A stretch of 64,000 bases of DNA from Solirubrobacterales bacterium (GTDB lineage Bacteria; Actinomycetota; Thermoleophilia; Solirubrobacterales; JACPNS01): positions 57,966 through 121,965 of the forward strand of contig JACPNS010000008.1 of NCBI GenBank assembly GCA_016185345.1. The letters run 5' to 3'. This document shows, in pieces, positions 1 to 8,569 of the stretch. The notes beneath the pieces were generated by a model that did no database searches, was not told the origin of the DNA, and saw only the letters and a list, made by a program, of their open reading frames with translations. Made by a program: the position numbers and the translations under genes. Each line of letters starts with the position of its first letter. Positions within the stretch are counted from its first letter, which is position 1.

Positions 1-332
1 CCGGCCATGATCTCGGCGCGGCCGCCGCTGATCAGGTCGAGCGTTGCGAACTCTTCGTAGACGCGCACGGGGTCGGCGCTGCTGAGCACGGTTACGGCAC
101 TGGTCAGGCGGATGTTTTTGGTGCGCGCGGCGATCGCGGCCAGCGCTACCGTGGGCGATGAGACGGTGAAGTCAGGGCGGTGATGCTCACCGACGCCAAA
201 GACGTCGAGCCCGACCTGGTCGGCGAGTTCGGCCTCTTCGATCAGGTTCTTCATGCGCTCCTGACCACTGAAGAGCGCGTTCCCCTCGTAGTCGGAGCCG
301 TTGTCGGCGAAGGTGACTACTCCTAGTTCCAT
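1..332 (-). CDS. LLM-class (luciferase-like) flavin-dependent oxidoreductase, 3' end cut by window edge
   Basis: Partial gene running off the left edge; about 110 N-terminal residues are present. The protein begins [12 protein letters not shown] and contains [16 protein letters not shown], the strand and EHH motif of bacterial luciferase-like monooxygenases that bind reduced FMN or F420. A second family signature, ISGGRAEI, follows. The ATG at 332 is the only start that keeps the first beta strand. No clear Shine-Dalgarno is seen. It lies divergent from the HAD phosphatase, with about 80 bp between them. Substrate is unknown; the family oxidises aldehydes, alkanesulfonates or nitrogen heterocycles. 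A second LLM gene of the same superfamily lies 1.4 kb away. Confidence 0.85.
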   Translation of the reverse strand, partial: MELGVVTFADNGSDYEGNALFSGQERMKNLIEEAELADQVGLDVFGVGEHHRPDFTVSSPTVALAAIAARTKNIRLTSAVTVLSSADPVRVYEEFATLDLISGGRAEIMA

Positions 333-415
333 GAGGTCACTGTAACACAATCGGACTGTAGTCCGCTTATGCCCACGTGGGCGATCGAGCCCGGCAATGG
401 CTTACCGTCACTCGC

Positions 416-1078
416 ATGCCCGTAGACGCAGTGATTTTCGACATGGACGGCGTGATCGTCGACTCCGAGGCGCTTTGGGACGAGGCGCGGGAGGACCTGG
501 TCAAGGAGACCGGTGGTCGCTGGGGCACGAACTCCCAGGAGGCGATGATGGGCATGGCCTCGCATGAATGGTCGGTGTATGTGCGCGACGAACTGCAAGT
601 TCCGATGAGTGCCGAAGACATCTCGCGAGAGGTGGTCGCGCGCCTGGAGGCCTTGTACCGCGCGGATCTCCCGCTGATCGAAGGATCGGCCGAAGCAGTG
701 CGCGCGGCCGCCGAACGCTGGCCCGTCGCCATCGCCTCATCAAGCAACCGCGAACTGATCGACCTGATCGCAGAACTCGCCGGCATCGCCGACATGCTGA
801 GCACCACAGTTTCTTCTGAGGAAGCCGGCCGGGGCAAGCCGGCACCTGACGTCTTCCTGATGGCCGCCGAGCAGCTCGGCGTCGATCCGGCCAACTGCGT
901 CGTGATCGAGGACAGCGCCAACGGCATCCGCGCCGGCGTTGCCGCTGGCATGAAGGTGATCGCGGCGCCGAACAAAGACTTTCCACCCTCACAGGACGCG
1001 CTCGATCTCGCCACGCTGGTGCTCGACCGCGTCGCCGACATCACCAACCAGACAATCGAACACGCTGGGAACTCATGA
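416..1078 (+). CDS. HAD-superfamily hydrolase, beta-phosphoglucomutase-like
   Basis: Cytosolic phosphatase or phosphomutase of HAD subfamily I, 220 residues. Motif I is FDMDGVIVDSE, with nucleophile Asp9 and acid/base Asp11. The cap domain follows, then motif II (AIASSS), motif III Lys (GKPAPDVF) and motif IV (VIEDSANGIRAG). This set is typical of beta-phosphoglucomutase and phosphoglycolate phosphatase relatives, so the substrate is probably a small sugar phosphate; it cannot be fixed from sequence. An upstream GTG at 377 would extend the frame, but the ATG at 416 starts just before motif I as usual in the family. The stop overlaps the next start by 4 bp (ATGA), so it is translationally coupled to the esterase. 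Confidence 0.88.
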   Translation: MPVDAVIFDMDGVIVDSEALWDEAREDLVKETGGRWGTNSQEAMMGMASHEWSVYVRDELQVPMSAEDISREVVARLEALYRADLPLIEGSAEAVRAAAERWPVAIASSSNRELIDLIAELAGIADMLSTTVSSEEAGRGKPAPDVFLMAAEQLGVDPANCVVIEDSANGIRAGVAAGMKVIAAPNKDFPPSQDALDLATLVLDRVADITNQTIEHAGNS

Positions 1079-1722
1079 CGACACTCGAATTCATGGAGCG
1101 CCCCGCAGAAGGGCAGGCGACAGGCGCTCTTTTCCTGCATCACGGACGTGGTTCCTGGGAGGGCGATCTTCTTCCACTTGCGGACCAGTTCGACCCAGAG
1201 CGCCGGCTCCACGTGATTGCCCCGCGCGCTCCGATCCAGATCGGTGACGCGCAGGGGTTCCACTGGTACACGGTCCCCAGAGTCGGCTATCCCGACCCCG
1301 CGACTTTCCATGCCGCGCGCAAGGCGCTGGCGGAGTTTCAGGACGATCAGCTCGAGCGCATCGCCGTGAGCGCGGATCGCGCGGTGCTCGGCGGATTCTC
1401 AATGGGCTCCGTCATGAGCTTCACACTCGGGCTCTCGGCCGATCGACCGCAGCCGGCGGGGATCCTCGCGTTGTCGGGCTTTATCCCGGTGCTCGACGAC
1501 AACAGCTGGCAGCCGGACTTTTCCTCGCGCACCGACCTGCCCGTCTTCCTTGCCCACGGCAGACTTGACCCGGTGATCGACTTCGGCTTCGCCGAGATCG
1601 CGCAGGCCAAACTTGAAAGGGATGGCCTGCCGACCGAGTTCTTCCCGTTCGACGGTGGCCACGAAATCAGCATGTCTGAGATCGCGCCGATCGCCGACTG
1701 GCTCACCCGGATCATCCCGTGA
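1075..1722 (+). CDS. Alpha/beta hydrolase, phospholipase/carboxylesterase family
   Basis: 215-residue predicted serine esterase. The nucleophile elbow is GFSMGS (Ser109), the oxyanion region is LHHGRGSWEG, the acid is Asp165 in HGRLDPVID and the base is His196 in GGHEIS. This order and size match the single-domain phospholipase/carboxylesterase family (PF02230), which acts on short acyl esters in the cytosol. No signal peptide is seen. It overlaps the HAD gene by 4 bp and the following monooxygenase by 4 bp (GTGA), so the three form one operon. The combination suggests small-molecule processing rather than lipid digestion, but the substrate is unknown. Confidence 0.85.
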   Translation: MTTLEFMERPAEGQATGALFLHHGRGSWEGDLLPLADQFDPERRLHVIAPRAPIQIGDAQGFHWYTVPRVGYPDPATFHAARKALAEFQDDQLERIAVSADRAVLGGFSMGSVMSFTLGLSADRPQPAGILALSGFIPVLDDNSWQPDFSSRTDLPVFLAHGRLDPVIDFGFAEIAQAKLERDGLPTEFFPFDGGHEISMSEIAPIADWLTRIIP

Positions 1723-2723
1723 GCGATTTCAAGATCAGCGTGCTCGATCAGACCCCGGTGCCCGAGGGGCTGACCGGCGGAGACGCGCTGCGCAACACAA
1801 TCGACCTTGCGAAGACCGCGGACAAGCTCGGTTACCACCGCTACTGGCTCGCCGAGCACCACGGTCTGTCACTGGCCGGACCAGCGCCAGAGGTACTCGC
1901 GGGCCCAGTTGCCGCCGCAACCACTCGGATCCGCGTGGGCAGCGGCGGCGTGATGCTCCCCCACTATTCGCCCTTCAAGGTCGCCGAGAGCTTCAGCCTG
2001 CTCGCGGGGCTCTTCCCCGGCCGCATTGACCTCGCAATCGGCCGCGCCAGCGGCACCGAGCCGATCACGCAGTTCGCGCTCCAGCGCGATCGCCGCCAGG
2101 CCGCCGCCGACGATTTCCCGCAGCAGATGCTCGAACTGCTCGCTTACTTTCGCGAAGAGCTGCCCAAGGATCATCCGTTCTGGAAACTGCAGTTCGCACT
2201 CCCCGGCGGCGACCAGAAGCCGGAGATCTGGTTGCTGGGCTCATCGCAGCAGTCGGCGATCTGGGCCAAGGAGCTCGGCCTCCCGTACGCCTTTGCCGAT
2301 TTCATCAATAGCGACGGCGCGCCGATTGCGCTGTCCTATCGGGGCGGGTTTGAGCCCTCGAAGGAACTGACCGCGCCGCATTCGATGGTCGGTCTTTGGG
2401 TGCTTGCCGCGGAGACGACGGAAGAGGCACGCGAGCTCGCGGCCTCGATCCAGATGTCGATGCTGATGCTTCGTCGCGGCACACCGATCAAGATCCCGCC
2501 GATGGCCGAGGCAGTTGAGTTCCTGCGATCACAGGGGCGTGAGCCGGGCGTCAGCAACTCAAGGCGGATCATCCTTGGCGACCCCGAGTCCGTGCGAACC
2601 GGGATCGAACAGGCAGTCGAGGAGTACCGCGCCGACGAGGCGATTCTTGTGACGATCACCCACGACCACGATGCGCGCAAGCGCTCGTATGAGCTGGTCG
2701 CGAAAGAGTTCGGGCTGGCCTAA
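1719..2723 (+). CDS. LLM-class flavin-dependent oxidoreductase (MsnO8-like)
   Basis: 334-residue TIM-barrel flavin monooxygenase or reductase. It starts with the strand ISVLDQTPV and has the pattern YWLAEHHG...GSGGVMLPHYSPFKVAE...LFPGRIDLAIGRA, characteristic of the MsnO8/luciferase-like group often annotated as LLM oxidoreductase. The start is GTG and overlaps the esterase stop by 4 bp. The C-terminus contains the usual LGDPESVRTGIE segment. It is cytosolic and needs reduced FMN or F420 supplied elsewhere. Its last codons overlap the convergent ABC permease by 4 bp. Function beyond the family is not determinable. Confidence 0.88.
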   Translation: MSDFKISVLDQTPVPEGLTGGDALRNTIDLAKTADKLGYHRYWLAEHHGLSLAGPAPEVLAGPVAAATTRIRVGSGGVMLPHYSPFKVAESFSLLAGLFPGRIDLAIGRASGTEPITQFALQRDRRQAAADDFPQQMLELLAYFREELPKDHPFWKLQFALPGGDQKPEIWLLGSSQQSAIWAKELGLPYAFADFINSDGAPIALSYRGGFEPSKELTAPHSMVGLWVLAAETTEEARELAASIQMSMLMLRRGTPIKIPPMAEAVEFLRSQGREPGVSNSRRIILGDPESVRTGIEQAVEEYRADEAILVTITHDHDARKRSYELVAKEFGLA

Positions 2724-3460
2724 TACTCGGAGCGCTCAACGCGAGCCCAGGCAGCGCCGATCAGCGCGACAAGCCAGAGCGCAAGCAGGACAGACGAGAC
2801 AGCGAGGGAGAGTGTCGGATCGGCCGAGGAGCCCGCCTCACGGTCGATAACCACACCGGCAACCACCGGAAAGAAGCCCTTCGCCAGATCTTTCGAGACG
2901 TATTCAGAGATCAAGCCGGTGATCAAAAGACTCGACAGGTTGAGCACGATCGAAACCGCGATGGCCACGCCGTTGGAGTTGAGGAATGTTCCAATTGCGA
3001 GGCTGAGGACGCCAAAAACCCACGCTCCCACCCAGATCATCCAAAAGAGGTCAAACCACATCGCTCCGTCAATCGGAGCGCCATCGGGCGCAATCAGGAC
3101 GGTGATCAGAGTGAGGACTATCGCGGGAAGCGTGAACATCACGATCGTCGCGAAAAGCGCGATTGGACGAACGACGACGAGCTGCCAGCGCGGTCGACCG
3201 GTAAGGACGAGATAGCGCATCGTTCCCTGGCTGGAGTCGTATGAGCCGGCGGTGGCGCCAACGACGATCGCCGCAAGGAGGGCAACGAAAAACGTCAGGC
3301 CGGTGCCTGTCTCAAGCACTCCGAACTTGGTGTCGTTCTCGCTCAGGATCGCCCAGACGAAGTGCCCCGCGGCAAATAACGTCACAAACGCCATCGCGCC
3401 GAAAAACGATCCCCTGCGTCCGACCTGGCGGCGGAGCTCTGCCGGAAGAAGGCCGATCAC
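2720..3460 (-). CDS. ABC-2 type transporter permease subunit
   Basis: 246-residue integral membrane protein with about six hydrophobic segments, beginning after a short cytosolic basic stretch (LRRQVGRRGSF). The hydrophobic runs around FVALLAAIVVGATAGSY, FATIVMFTLPAIVLTLI and WVFGVLSLAIGTFL are typical of ABC-2 permeases. The sequence TMRYLVLTGRPRW, just after the second segment, resembles the conserved coupling region of these exporters. It follows the ATPase gene with a 4-bp overlap and forms an ABC exporter with it. Substrate is unknown; such two-gene ABC-2 systems often export peptides, lipids or drugs. Confidence 0.85.
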   Translation of the reverse strand: MIGLLPAELRRQVGRRGSFFGAMAFVTLFAAGHFVWAILSENDTKFGVLETGTGLTFFVALLAAIVVGATAGSYDSSQGTMRYLVLTGRPRWQLVVVRPIALFATIVMFTLPAIVLTLITVLIAPDGAPIDGAMWFDLFWMIWVGAWVFGVLSLAIGTFLNSNGVAIAVSIVLNLSSLLITGLISEYVSKDLAKGFFPVVAGVVIDREAGSSADPTLSLAVSSVLLALWLVALIGAAWARVERSEY

Positions 3461-4386
3461 AACACAGCCTCCCCGCCGGTGATGTCGAGAAAGCGTTGCT
3501 CGAGCGATTCCTGAAGCGGGTACAGCGAGACGACTGCGATGCCGGCACCGAAGAGGGTCTCGCCGGTCTTCATCAACGTCGCGTCATCTGCCTGCTGGAC
3601 GGTGAGCGTCAGGCCGCCGTGCTCATCAGTTGCAACTGTCCCGACGAACTGGCTGCCGTGAAGCAGCGCGGCGGCGGCTTCCACGTCTGTGGTGCGCACA
3701 TAGATCTTCTGCGATCCGCCGCTGACCAACTCGTCGACGGATCCGAATGCGACCATCTTTCCCTTCTGGATGATCGCCACGTCGTCGGCCATTTTCTGAA
3801 CCTCGCTGAGAATGTGCGAGGAGATGAAGACGCTGCGGCCTTCATCCACAAACGATCGGATCAGCTCGCGGAACTCTGCGAGTCCTGCGGGGTCGAGGCC
3901 GTTGGTCGGCTCATCGAGGATCAGAAGCTTTGGATCGTTGAGCAGCGCGCGGGCGACGCCGAGGCGCTGGCGCATGCCCAGCGAATAGGTCTTTACGGCC
4001 TCGTCGGCGCGGTCGAGCAGGCGCACGCGGTCGAGCGCGCCGTCGATTCGCTCTGCGGCGCCGTCGCCATAGTGCGCGGCCCAGACCTGAAGGTTCTTGC
4101 GCCCGGACAGGTAAGGGTAAAAGCGCGGCTCCTCGACGATCCCGCCAACCTCTGCGAGCGCCGCGGCAGTCTGATGCGGCACGTCGTAGCCGCAGACCTC
4201 GATTTTGCCGCCGCTCGATCGCGCGAGCCCCAGCATCATTCGGATAAGCGTGGTCTTGCCACAGCCATTGGGGCCAAGCCATGCGAAGCAACGACCGGGC
4301 GCGACATCGACCGTGACGTCGTCTACGGCGGTCAGCTGTCCAAAGCGCTTGGTGACGCCTTCGAGGTGAATCACGTGTTCGGACAC
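3457..4386 (-). CDS. ABC transporter ATP-binding protein
   Basis: 309-residue exporter-type ATPase. Walker A is GPNGCGKTT (residues 38-46), the signature is SLGMRQ (135-140), Walker B is LLILDEP (154-160), and the switch His is H191 in SSHIL. A C-terminal extension of about 90 residues (VRTTDVEAAAALL...) is typical of ABC-2/NatA-like drug exporter ATPases. It is the first gene of a two-gene minus-strand operon with the permease. It diverges from the zincin-like gene over about 50 bp, too short for an obvious operator. Confidence 0.93.
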   Translation of the reverse strand: MSEHVIHLEGVTKRFGQLTAVDDVTVDVAPGRCFAWLGPNGCGKTTLIRMMLGLARSSGGKIEVCGYDVPHQTAAALAEVGGIVEEPRFYPYLSGRKNLQVWAAHYGDGAAERIDGALDRVRLLDRADEAVKTYSLGMRQRLGVARALLNDPKLLILDEPTNGLDPAGLAEFRELIRSFVDEGRSVFISSHILSEVQKMADDVAIIQKGKMVAFGSVDELVSGGSQKIYVRTTDVEAAAALLHGSQFVGTVATDEHGGLTLTVQQADDATLMKTGETLFGAGIAVVSLYPLQESLEQRFLDITGGEAVL

Positions 4387-4438
4387 GGCGCCACCTTATC
4401 GGCGCGATCGGTGGATCAGATCGGTAAGAATCCTCGCC

Positions 4439-4873
4439 ATGGATGACATCGACCGCACGCCGCCGCACACAGACAACATCGGCGGCCTCTCGGATCGCGA
4501 GTTCGATGAGCTCGAGGACTACAGCGAGGAACTCGCCAAGTCACACGGCACGGATGTGACGCCCGACGCCTTCGACCAGTTGGTCCAGGCGGCGATCGAC
4601 CGCCTGCCCGAGGAGTTCCAGATCCACCTCGAAGCCGTTCCGGTGATCGTCTCGGATCTCGGCAGGCAGCACCAGGCTTACGGGCTCTACCAGGGCGACA
4701 CGGTCGCCCACGACAATTACCCCGACCGCATCCTGATCTTCCGCGACACACTTCTTCGCGACTTCGGACATCACCCAGACCTCCTCACCGCGCAGGTCGA
4801 GCGCACGCTGCGCCACGAGCTCGCCCACCACCTCGGCTGGGACGAGCAGGGCGTCGCCGGGCTTGGTCTTTAG
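4439..4873 (+). CDS. Metallopeptidase-like (zincin) family protein with HExxH
   Basis: 144-residue protein of the small zincin-like family (possible zinc metallopeptidase, PF06262). The acidic N-terminus is followed by FDQLVQAAIDRLPEEF, the hallmark opening of this family. The C-terminus carries HELAHHLGWDE, with the HExxH zinc ligands at about residues 126-130 and a downstream Asp as the likely third ligand. Proteolytic activity has not been established for the family as far as I know. It is monocistronic. Its last 4 bases overlap the convergent CDGSH gene. Confidence 0.85.
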   Translation: MDDIDRTPPHTDNIGGLSDREFDELEDYSEELAKSHGTDVTPDAFDQLVQAAIDRLPEEFQIHLEAVPVIVSDLGRQHQAYGLYQGDTVAHDNYPDRILIFRDTLLRDFGHHPDLLTAQVERTLRHELAHHLGWDEQGVAGLGL

Positions 4874-5559
4874 TCAGCTTTCCACTTGGTCTTGACGTGG
4901 GTGCCGTCGCAGAACGGCTTGTTGGCTGACTGCCCGCAACGACAGAGCGTGACCCGGTTGCGCAGTTCGTACGGCTCGCCGTCGGAGCTGAGGATTTCGG
5001 CTTCGCCCTGGACCCAGAGCGGCCCGCTGCATTCTGCCGCCGGGTCCTCGATCAGGCCGATCTTCGGCTCGGAGTAGTCGGGCTCGAGCGCAAGCGGCTC
5101 GCCCGTGGATTTGTCGATCGCCACGAGCCGCCCGCTCGGGCACATCATCGACTCGCTGCCGACGATGTCGCGGCTTTCCTCGGTGTCGGTGCGCTTGACG
5201 TTGCTCCAGGCCTTGCCGCGCGCGTCACAGAATCGCGCGACGGAACAAAGCGCCGGGTTGTCGGTCATGTCCATCGTCGGACCGGAGTAGAGCTTGGCGC
5301 CGTCCTCGTAGCGATCGTGGGGCGCAAGCTCAGCGCCGTCGAACCCGACCTTGTTGTGCGATCCGTCGCAGAAGGGCTTGTTGCCCGAGTGGCCGCAGCG
5401 GCAGAGCGCGTAGCTCTCTTTTGCGGGGATCGACTCGCCGTGCTCCCAGGCCAGTGACTCCTCGTCGGATTCGGCGACGATCGTTTCGCGCTGGATCGGC
5501 AGGCCGCCGGTCACCAGATACGGGCCGTCTTCAGTGACTTCGATCTGCGGTTTGCCCAT
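4870..5559 (-). CDS. CDGSH iron-sulfur protein with two CDGSH domains flanking a divergent 4Fe-4S-like domain
   Basis: 229 residues with two complete CDGSH motifs. The first is C53-x-C55-x8-C64-x3-H68 (CRCGHSGNKPFCDGSH). The second, near the C-terminus, is C206-x-C208-x8-C217-x3-H221 (CRCGQSANKPFCDGTH). Each should bind a 2Fe-2S cluster with 3Cys/1His ligation. The middle (about residues 85-195) has further cysteines in CSVARFC, MMCPSGR and AECSGP, resembling the divergent mono-cluster domain that often accompanies bacterial CDGSH proteins. No signal peptide is seen. Likely a cytosolic electron-transfer or Fe-S/redox-sensing protein. The partner is unknown, although an Old Yellow Enzyme lies immediately upstream on the same strand, 19 bp away. 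Confidence 0.88.
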   Translation of the reverse strand: MGKPQIEVTEDGPYLVTGGLPIQRETIVAESDEESLAWEHGESIPAKESYALCRCGHSGNKPFCDGSHNKVGFDGAELAPHDRYEDGAKLYSGPTMDMTDNPALCSVARFCDARGKAWSNVKRTDTEESRDIVGSESMMCPSGRLVAIDKSTGEPLALEPDYSEPKIGLIEDPAAECSGPLWVQGEAEILSSDGEPYELRNRVTLCRCGQSANKPFCDGTHVKTKWKAD

Positions 5560-5578
5560 GGCCGCAGACTACGACGAG

Positions 5579-6826
5579 TTACGAGCGCTTGCGCCGAACC
5601 CCATTGATGCCGTCTCGCACCAACGCGTGGCCGATCGACTCCCAGCCGGTGAGCCCGCGGCGCGGCTGCTTGCCGGCGCCGAGCCTGCGCAGCTGGATGT
5701 TGCTCCACCAGAGATCTGCCGGCGAGTCGAGCTTTGAGATGCCCGTGCGAATCGGCTTCAGGCGCGCGACAGTGCTCGGATCATTGATCAGGCGACGCGG
5801 CAGGTCTGTCTCTAGGCACACCGGGCGGGCGACGCCGACGATGTCGATGCCGTCCTCGATCGCCTCGGTCATCGCGGCGCTTGAACGCAGGCCGCCGGTG
5901 ATCATCAGCGGCATCGCAGTGACCTGCTTTGCCTTTTCGGCGAAGTCAAGGAAGTAGGCCTCGCGGGCTGCAGAGCGTTCTGACATCTTCTTCGACGTCG
6001 CGCCCATCATGGCTGGCTTTTCATACGTGCCACCGCTGATCTCAAGGAAGTCGAGTCCCTCTTCGCCGAGCAGGCGCACGACCTCGAGCGACTCTTCCTC
6101 GCTGAAGCCTCCGCGTTGGAAGTCGGCGGAGTTGAGCTTGATCGCGACGATCTTGTCGGGTCCGACCGCTGCGCGCGTGGCGCGGGCGAGTTCGATCACG
6201 AAGCGGCGGCGGCGCTCGGCGTCACCGCCCCATTCGTCGTCGCGCTTGTTGACCAGCGGCGACAGGAACTGCGAGATCAGGTAGCCGTGCGCGCCGTGGA
6301 GCTGGATGCCGTCAAAACCGGCGCGAACCGAGATCTCTGCAGCAGTTGCGTAGCGCTCGATGATCTCTTCGATCTCTGCGGCTTCAAGCGCACGCGGCTT
6401 CGGGAACGGTGCGCCAGGAATGTTCAATCGGACCGCGCTCGGCGCAACCACGACGCTGGAAACACTGCGCAGCGTCTGGCGCCCGGGGTGATTGAGCTGG
6501 ACGATCGCCGGAGCGCCGCCAGACTTTGCGGCCTCGGCCCAGGCCGTAAGGCCATCGAGGTCACGATCGTCCTCGATCACGACGTTCAGCGGCTCGCCGA
6601 TCGAACGGCGGTCCACCATCACGTTGCCGGTGACCTGGAGCCCCGGTCCGCCACTGGCCCATTGGCGGTAGAGGTTGATCAGCTCGGGCGTGGTGTCGTT
6701 GGTGCGCGAGCCGAGCTGTTCGCTCATCGCGCTTTTCGCGATGCGGTTTGTCAGCGTGACGCCGCAGGCGAGTTCAAGCGGGCTGGCGAGCGTGGCCGGA
6801 GGGGCGGCAGCTTTGATCGGAGTCAT
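5579..6826 (-). CDS. NADH:flavin oxidoreductase, Old Yellow Enzyme family
   Basis: 415-residue FMN TIM-barrel ene-reductase. Visible signatures are LTNRIAKSAMSEQL near the N-terminus (FMN-binding strand), IVQLNHPGRQ (flavin and substrate pocket), GFDGIQLHGAHGYLISQFLSP (the family HGAHGYL motif), the following NKRDDEWGG, and ITGGLRS with GVARPVCLETD for phosphate binding. It belongs to the single-domain OYE class, without the C-terminal Fe-S/FAD half of 2,4-dienoyl-CoA reductase. It probably reduces activated C=C bonds such as enones. It precedes the CDGSH protein on the same strand and may be co-transcribed with it. Confidence 0.9.
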   Translation of the reverse strand: MTPIKAAAPPATLASPLELACGVTLTNRIAKSAMSEQLGSRTNDTTPELINLYRQWASGGPGLQVTGNVMVDRRSIGEPLNVVIEDDRDLDGLTAWAEAAKSGGAPAIVQLNHPGRQTLRSVSSVVVAPSAVRLNIPGAPFPKPRALEAAEIEEIIERYATAAEISVRAGFDGIQLHGAHGYLISQFLSPLVNKRDDEWGGDAERRRRFVIELARATRAAVGPDKIVAIKLNSADFQRGGFSEEESLEVVRLLGEEGLDFLEISGGTYEKPAMMGATSKKMSERSAAREAYFLDFAEKAKQVTAMPLMITGGLRSSAAMTEAIEDGIDIVGVARPVCLETDLPRRLINDPSTVARLKPIRTGISKLDSPADLWWSNIQLRRLGAGKQPRRGLTGWESIGHALVRDGINGVRRKRS

Positions 6827-6865
6827 TCGGCGAATGTAACACTAAATGATGTAAAGGTCAAACGC

Positions 6866-7741
6866 CTAAATCGCGGGTTGAGCCTTTGCGCCCTTCTTCG
6901 GCTTGACGCTCGCCTCGAGCTCATCGACCGTGAACGGCCCGACGACCTGCTCGCTGACGATGTACCGGTAGAGCGCAACGCCAAAGACGCCGCGCACAGC
7001 GGCGCCGACGACTGCGGCTACGAAGAAGATCACGATGCCGAGCAACAGCAGCCCGCCACCGGCGACAACTGCTGCGCCACCGGCCGTGAATGCAAATACG
7101 CCGCCCACTGCGATGAGGATTCCGAAGAACATTGCCACGCCAGAGATCAAGCCGATCGCGATGTCACCGGTGATCTGCTGGCCCCACTTCTGCTTGAACA
7201 TTGAGGAGGAACGCTTGATCGCCGCGAATGGCCCGAGGCCTTCGAAGGCAAGCACCGGGGCGATCAGGAAGGTCACGAGTGACCAGATTGCAGCGCCGAG
7301 TCCGGCGGCGATCTGACCGACCAGCCCGCCGCGCTCACGCAGCAGGTTGAAGATGAGGCTGACGATTGCCGCTACCAGGGCCCACTGCGCGATGACCTTC
7401 ATGCGGGAGCGGGCGAGCGCGAGGCCGGCCTTTGTGTCTGCGGTGCCAGTCTGGAAAGCGCTGTCAGCTGCTGCGGCAAGCGCGACGTTGAAGTAGATGA
7501 TCGCGAAGGACGACAGATAGGCCCCAATCGCAACCAGTATCCCGCCGCCTACATAGGCCGCGTTGGCCGAGGCCGAGTCCTGCTCGACTGCGATCAGCGC
7601 AAGACCCGGCACGCCGAACACAAAGAATGCGATGAATGCCGTGAGCCCGCCGTAGATCGGCAGCTTCACGAGCCCAGGGTTGGCACGCACTACGCCCCAA
7701 GCCTTCTTTGTCAGTTCCCAACCTCTGCGAATTCGTCCCAT
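6866..7741 (-). CDS. DUF6159-family integral membrane protein
   Basis: 291 residues. The short N-terminal RRGWELTKKAWGVVRANP segment is typical of the family and is followed by about six strongly hydrophobic segments. The cytosolic helix AFEGLGPFAAIKRSSSMFKQKWGQQ lies mid-protein, and a lysine-rich tail (KPKKGAKAQ) ends it. Known only as a family of uncharacterised actinobacterial membrane proteins. It is monocistronic, between the tetR gene of the alk operon and the OYE gene, all on the minus strand. Role unknown. Confidence 0.75.
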   Translation of the reverse strand: MGRIRRGWELTKKAWGVVRANPGLVKLPIYGGLTAFIAFFVFGVPGLALIAVEQDSASANAAYVGGGILVAIGAYLSSFAIIYFNVALAAAADSAFQTGTADTKAGLALARSRMKVIAQWALVAAIVSLIFNLLRERGGLVGQIAAGLGAAIWSLVTFLIAPVLAFEGLGPFAAIKRSSSMFKQKWGQQITGDIAIGLISGVAMFFGILIAVGGVFAFTAGGAAVVAGGGLLLLGIVIFFVAAVVGAAVRGVFGVALYRYIVSEQVVGPFTVDELEASVKPKKGAKAQPAI

Positions 7742-7779
7742 GGGCGCACCATACAGCAGGCGGCTACGGCCAAATACCG

Positions 7780-8391
7780 CTAAACGGAAAGGTGTTGGTC
7801 TATGAAGGGGGAGAGCAGCTCGAGCACTTGGCGCACTGAATCCTCTTTGCTCCCATTGGCGAGCCCTGCGTGGCTGATCGCCAGACGGACAAGCCCCTCG
7901 GCAAGCGTGTTCGCCGCATCGGGCGCAGCCTGCGGCCAGGTGTCGGTCATCTTCTTGGCGAGGCGCTTGGTCGCAAGTTCCACGACAGGGCCACCGCGCG
8001 AAGTGAAGAGCGAGAGCAATTCGTCGGCGCCGGGGTCGCGAACAACGATGTGCCGGACCATCGGGTCACTCTCGGCAAGCTCAAGGAACCGTGCGAATCC
8101 CGTTTCAAGTGCTCGGTAGGGATCATCGGGCCAAGACGTGAACGCTTCTTCGACGTCAGTCAGAAAGCGATCGGCGGCGCGCAGCGCGTAGGTCTGGGCG
8201 AAGACGTCGCGCGAGCCGAACTCGTTGTAGAGCGTCTGACGACTGACGCCGGCCCGGGTCGCGATTGCCGCCATCGAGATCTCGGTCCACGGCGCATCGG
8301 TCATCAGTTCGCCGGCGGCGTCGAGCAGGCTGGCGCGCAGGAGATCACGCGCGGCCTCGCGGTAGGCACCGGTTTTGACAGCTGGACTCAC
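7780..8391 (-). CDS. TetR-family transcriptional regulator of the alk operon
   Basis: 203-residue regulator. The HTH is in residues ~15-60: EISMAAIATRAGVSRQTLYNEFGSRDVF, a canonical TetR recognition helix. The C-terminal ligand domain is variable. I place the start at the GTG at 8391, because the open frame further upstream overlaps the rubredoxin gene and is low-complexity Arg/Thr/Ala. This start lies 7 bp after the rubredoxin stop. A tetR gene directly behind alkB and rubredoxin is the arrangement of actinobacterial alkB clusters, where the regulator represses alkB and responds to acyl intermediates. That role is inferred from context. A candidate operator lies at the alkB promoter. Confidence 0.9.
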   Translation of the reverse strand: MSPAVKTGAYREAARDLLRASLLDAAGELMTDAPWTEISMAAIATRAGVSRQTLYNEFGSRDVFAQTYALRAADRFLTDVEEAFTSWPDDPYRALETGFARFLELAESDPMVRHIVVRDPGADELLSLFTSRGGPVVELATKRLAKKMTDTWPQAAPDAANTLAEGLVRLAISHAGLANGSKEDSVRQVLELLSPFIDQHLSV

Positions 8392-8398
8392 GATGCGA

Positions 8399-8569
8399 TC
8401 AACCAACCTGGTCGAAGTCGATCTTGTCGCGCACGCCGCAGTCCGGGCAGTTCCAGTCGTCGGGAACCTCGGACCACTTCGTGCCGCCTGGGAAGCCCTC
8501 GCGCGGATTGCCCTCGACTTCGTCGTAGATGTATCCGCATTCGGGACATTCAAACTTTGACACTTGCAT
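8399..8569 (-). CDS. Rubredoxin, electron donor to AlkB
   Basis: Small gene of 56 codons. The protein starts MQVSKFECPECGYIYDE and has the rubredoxin double CxxC: C8-x2-C11 and C41-x2-C44 (WNCPDCGVRDKIDF), ligating one iron. The central WSEVPDDW core is also typical, and the length is normal for the family. Its ATG overlaps the alkB stop (TGATG), so it is translationally coupled. CPDCGVRDK at the second knuckle resembles the AlkG2-type rubredoxins that can serve alkane hydroxylases. It should accept electrons from a rubredoxin reductase, which is not encoded in this window, and pass them to the AlkB di-iron site. Confidence 0.95.
   Translation of the reverse strand: MQVSKFECPECGYIYDEVEGNPREGFPGGTKWSEVPDDWNCPDCGVRDKIDFDQVG

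Noticed and set aside
3241..4446. 401-codon plus-strand frame over the ABC genes
   Set aside because: Antisense shadow; the ABC ATPase on the minus strand has all Walker and signature motifs.
8392..8553. N-terminal extension of the TetR protein reaching 8553
   Set aside because: The extension overlaps the rubredoxin gene in another frame and lacks family sequence; the GTG at 8391 gives a normal TetR length.
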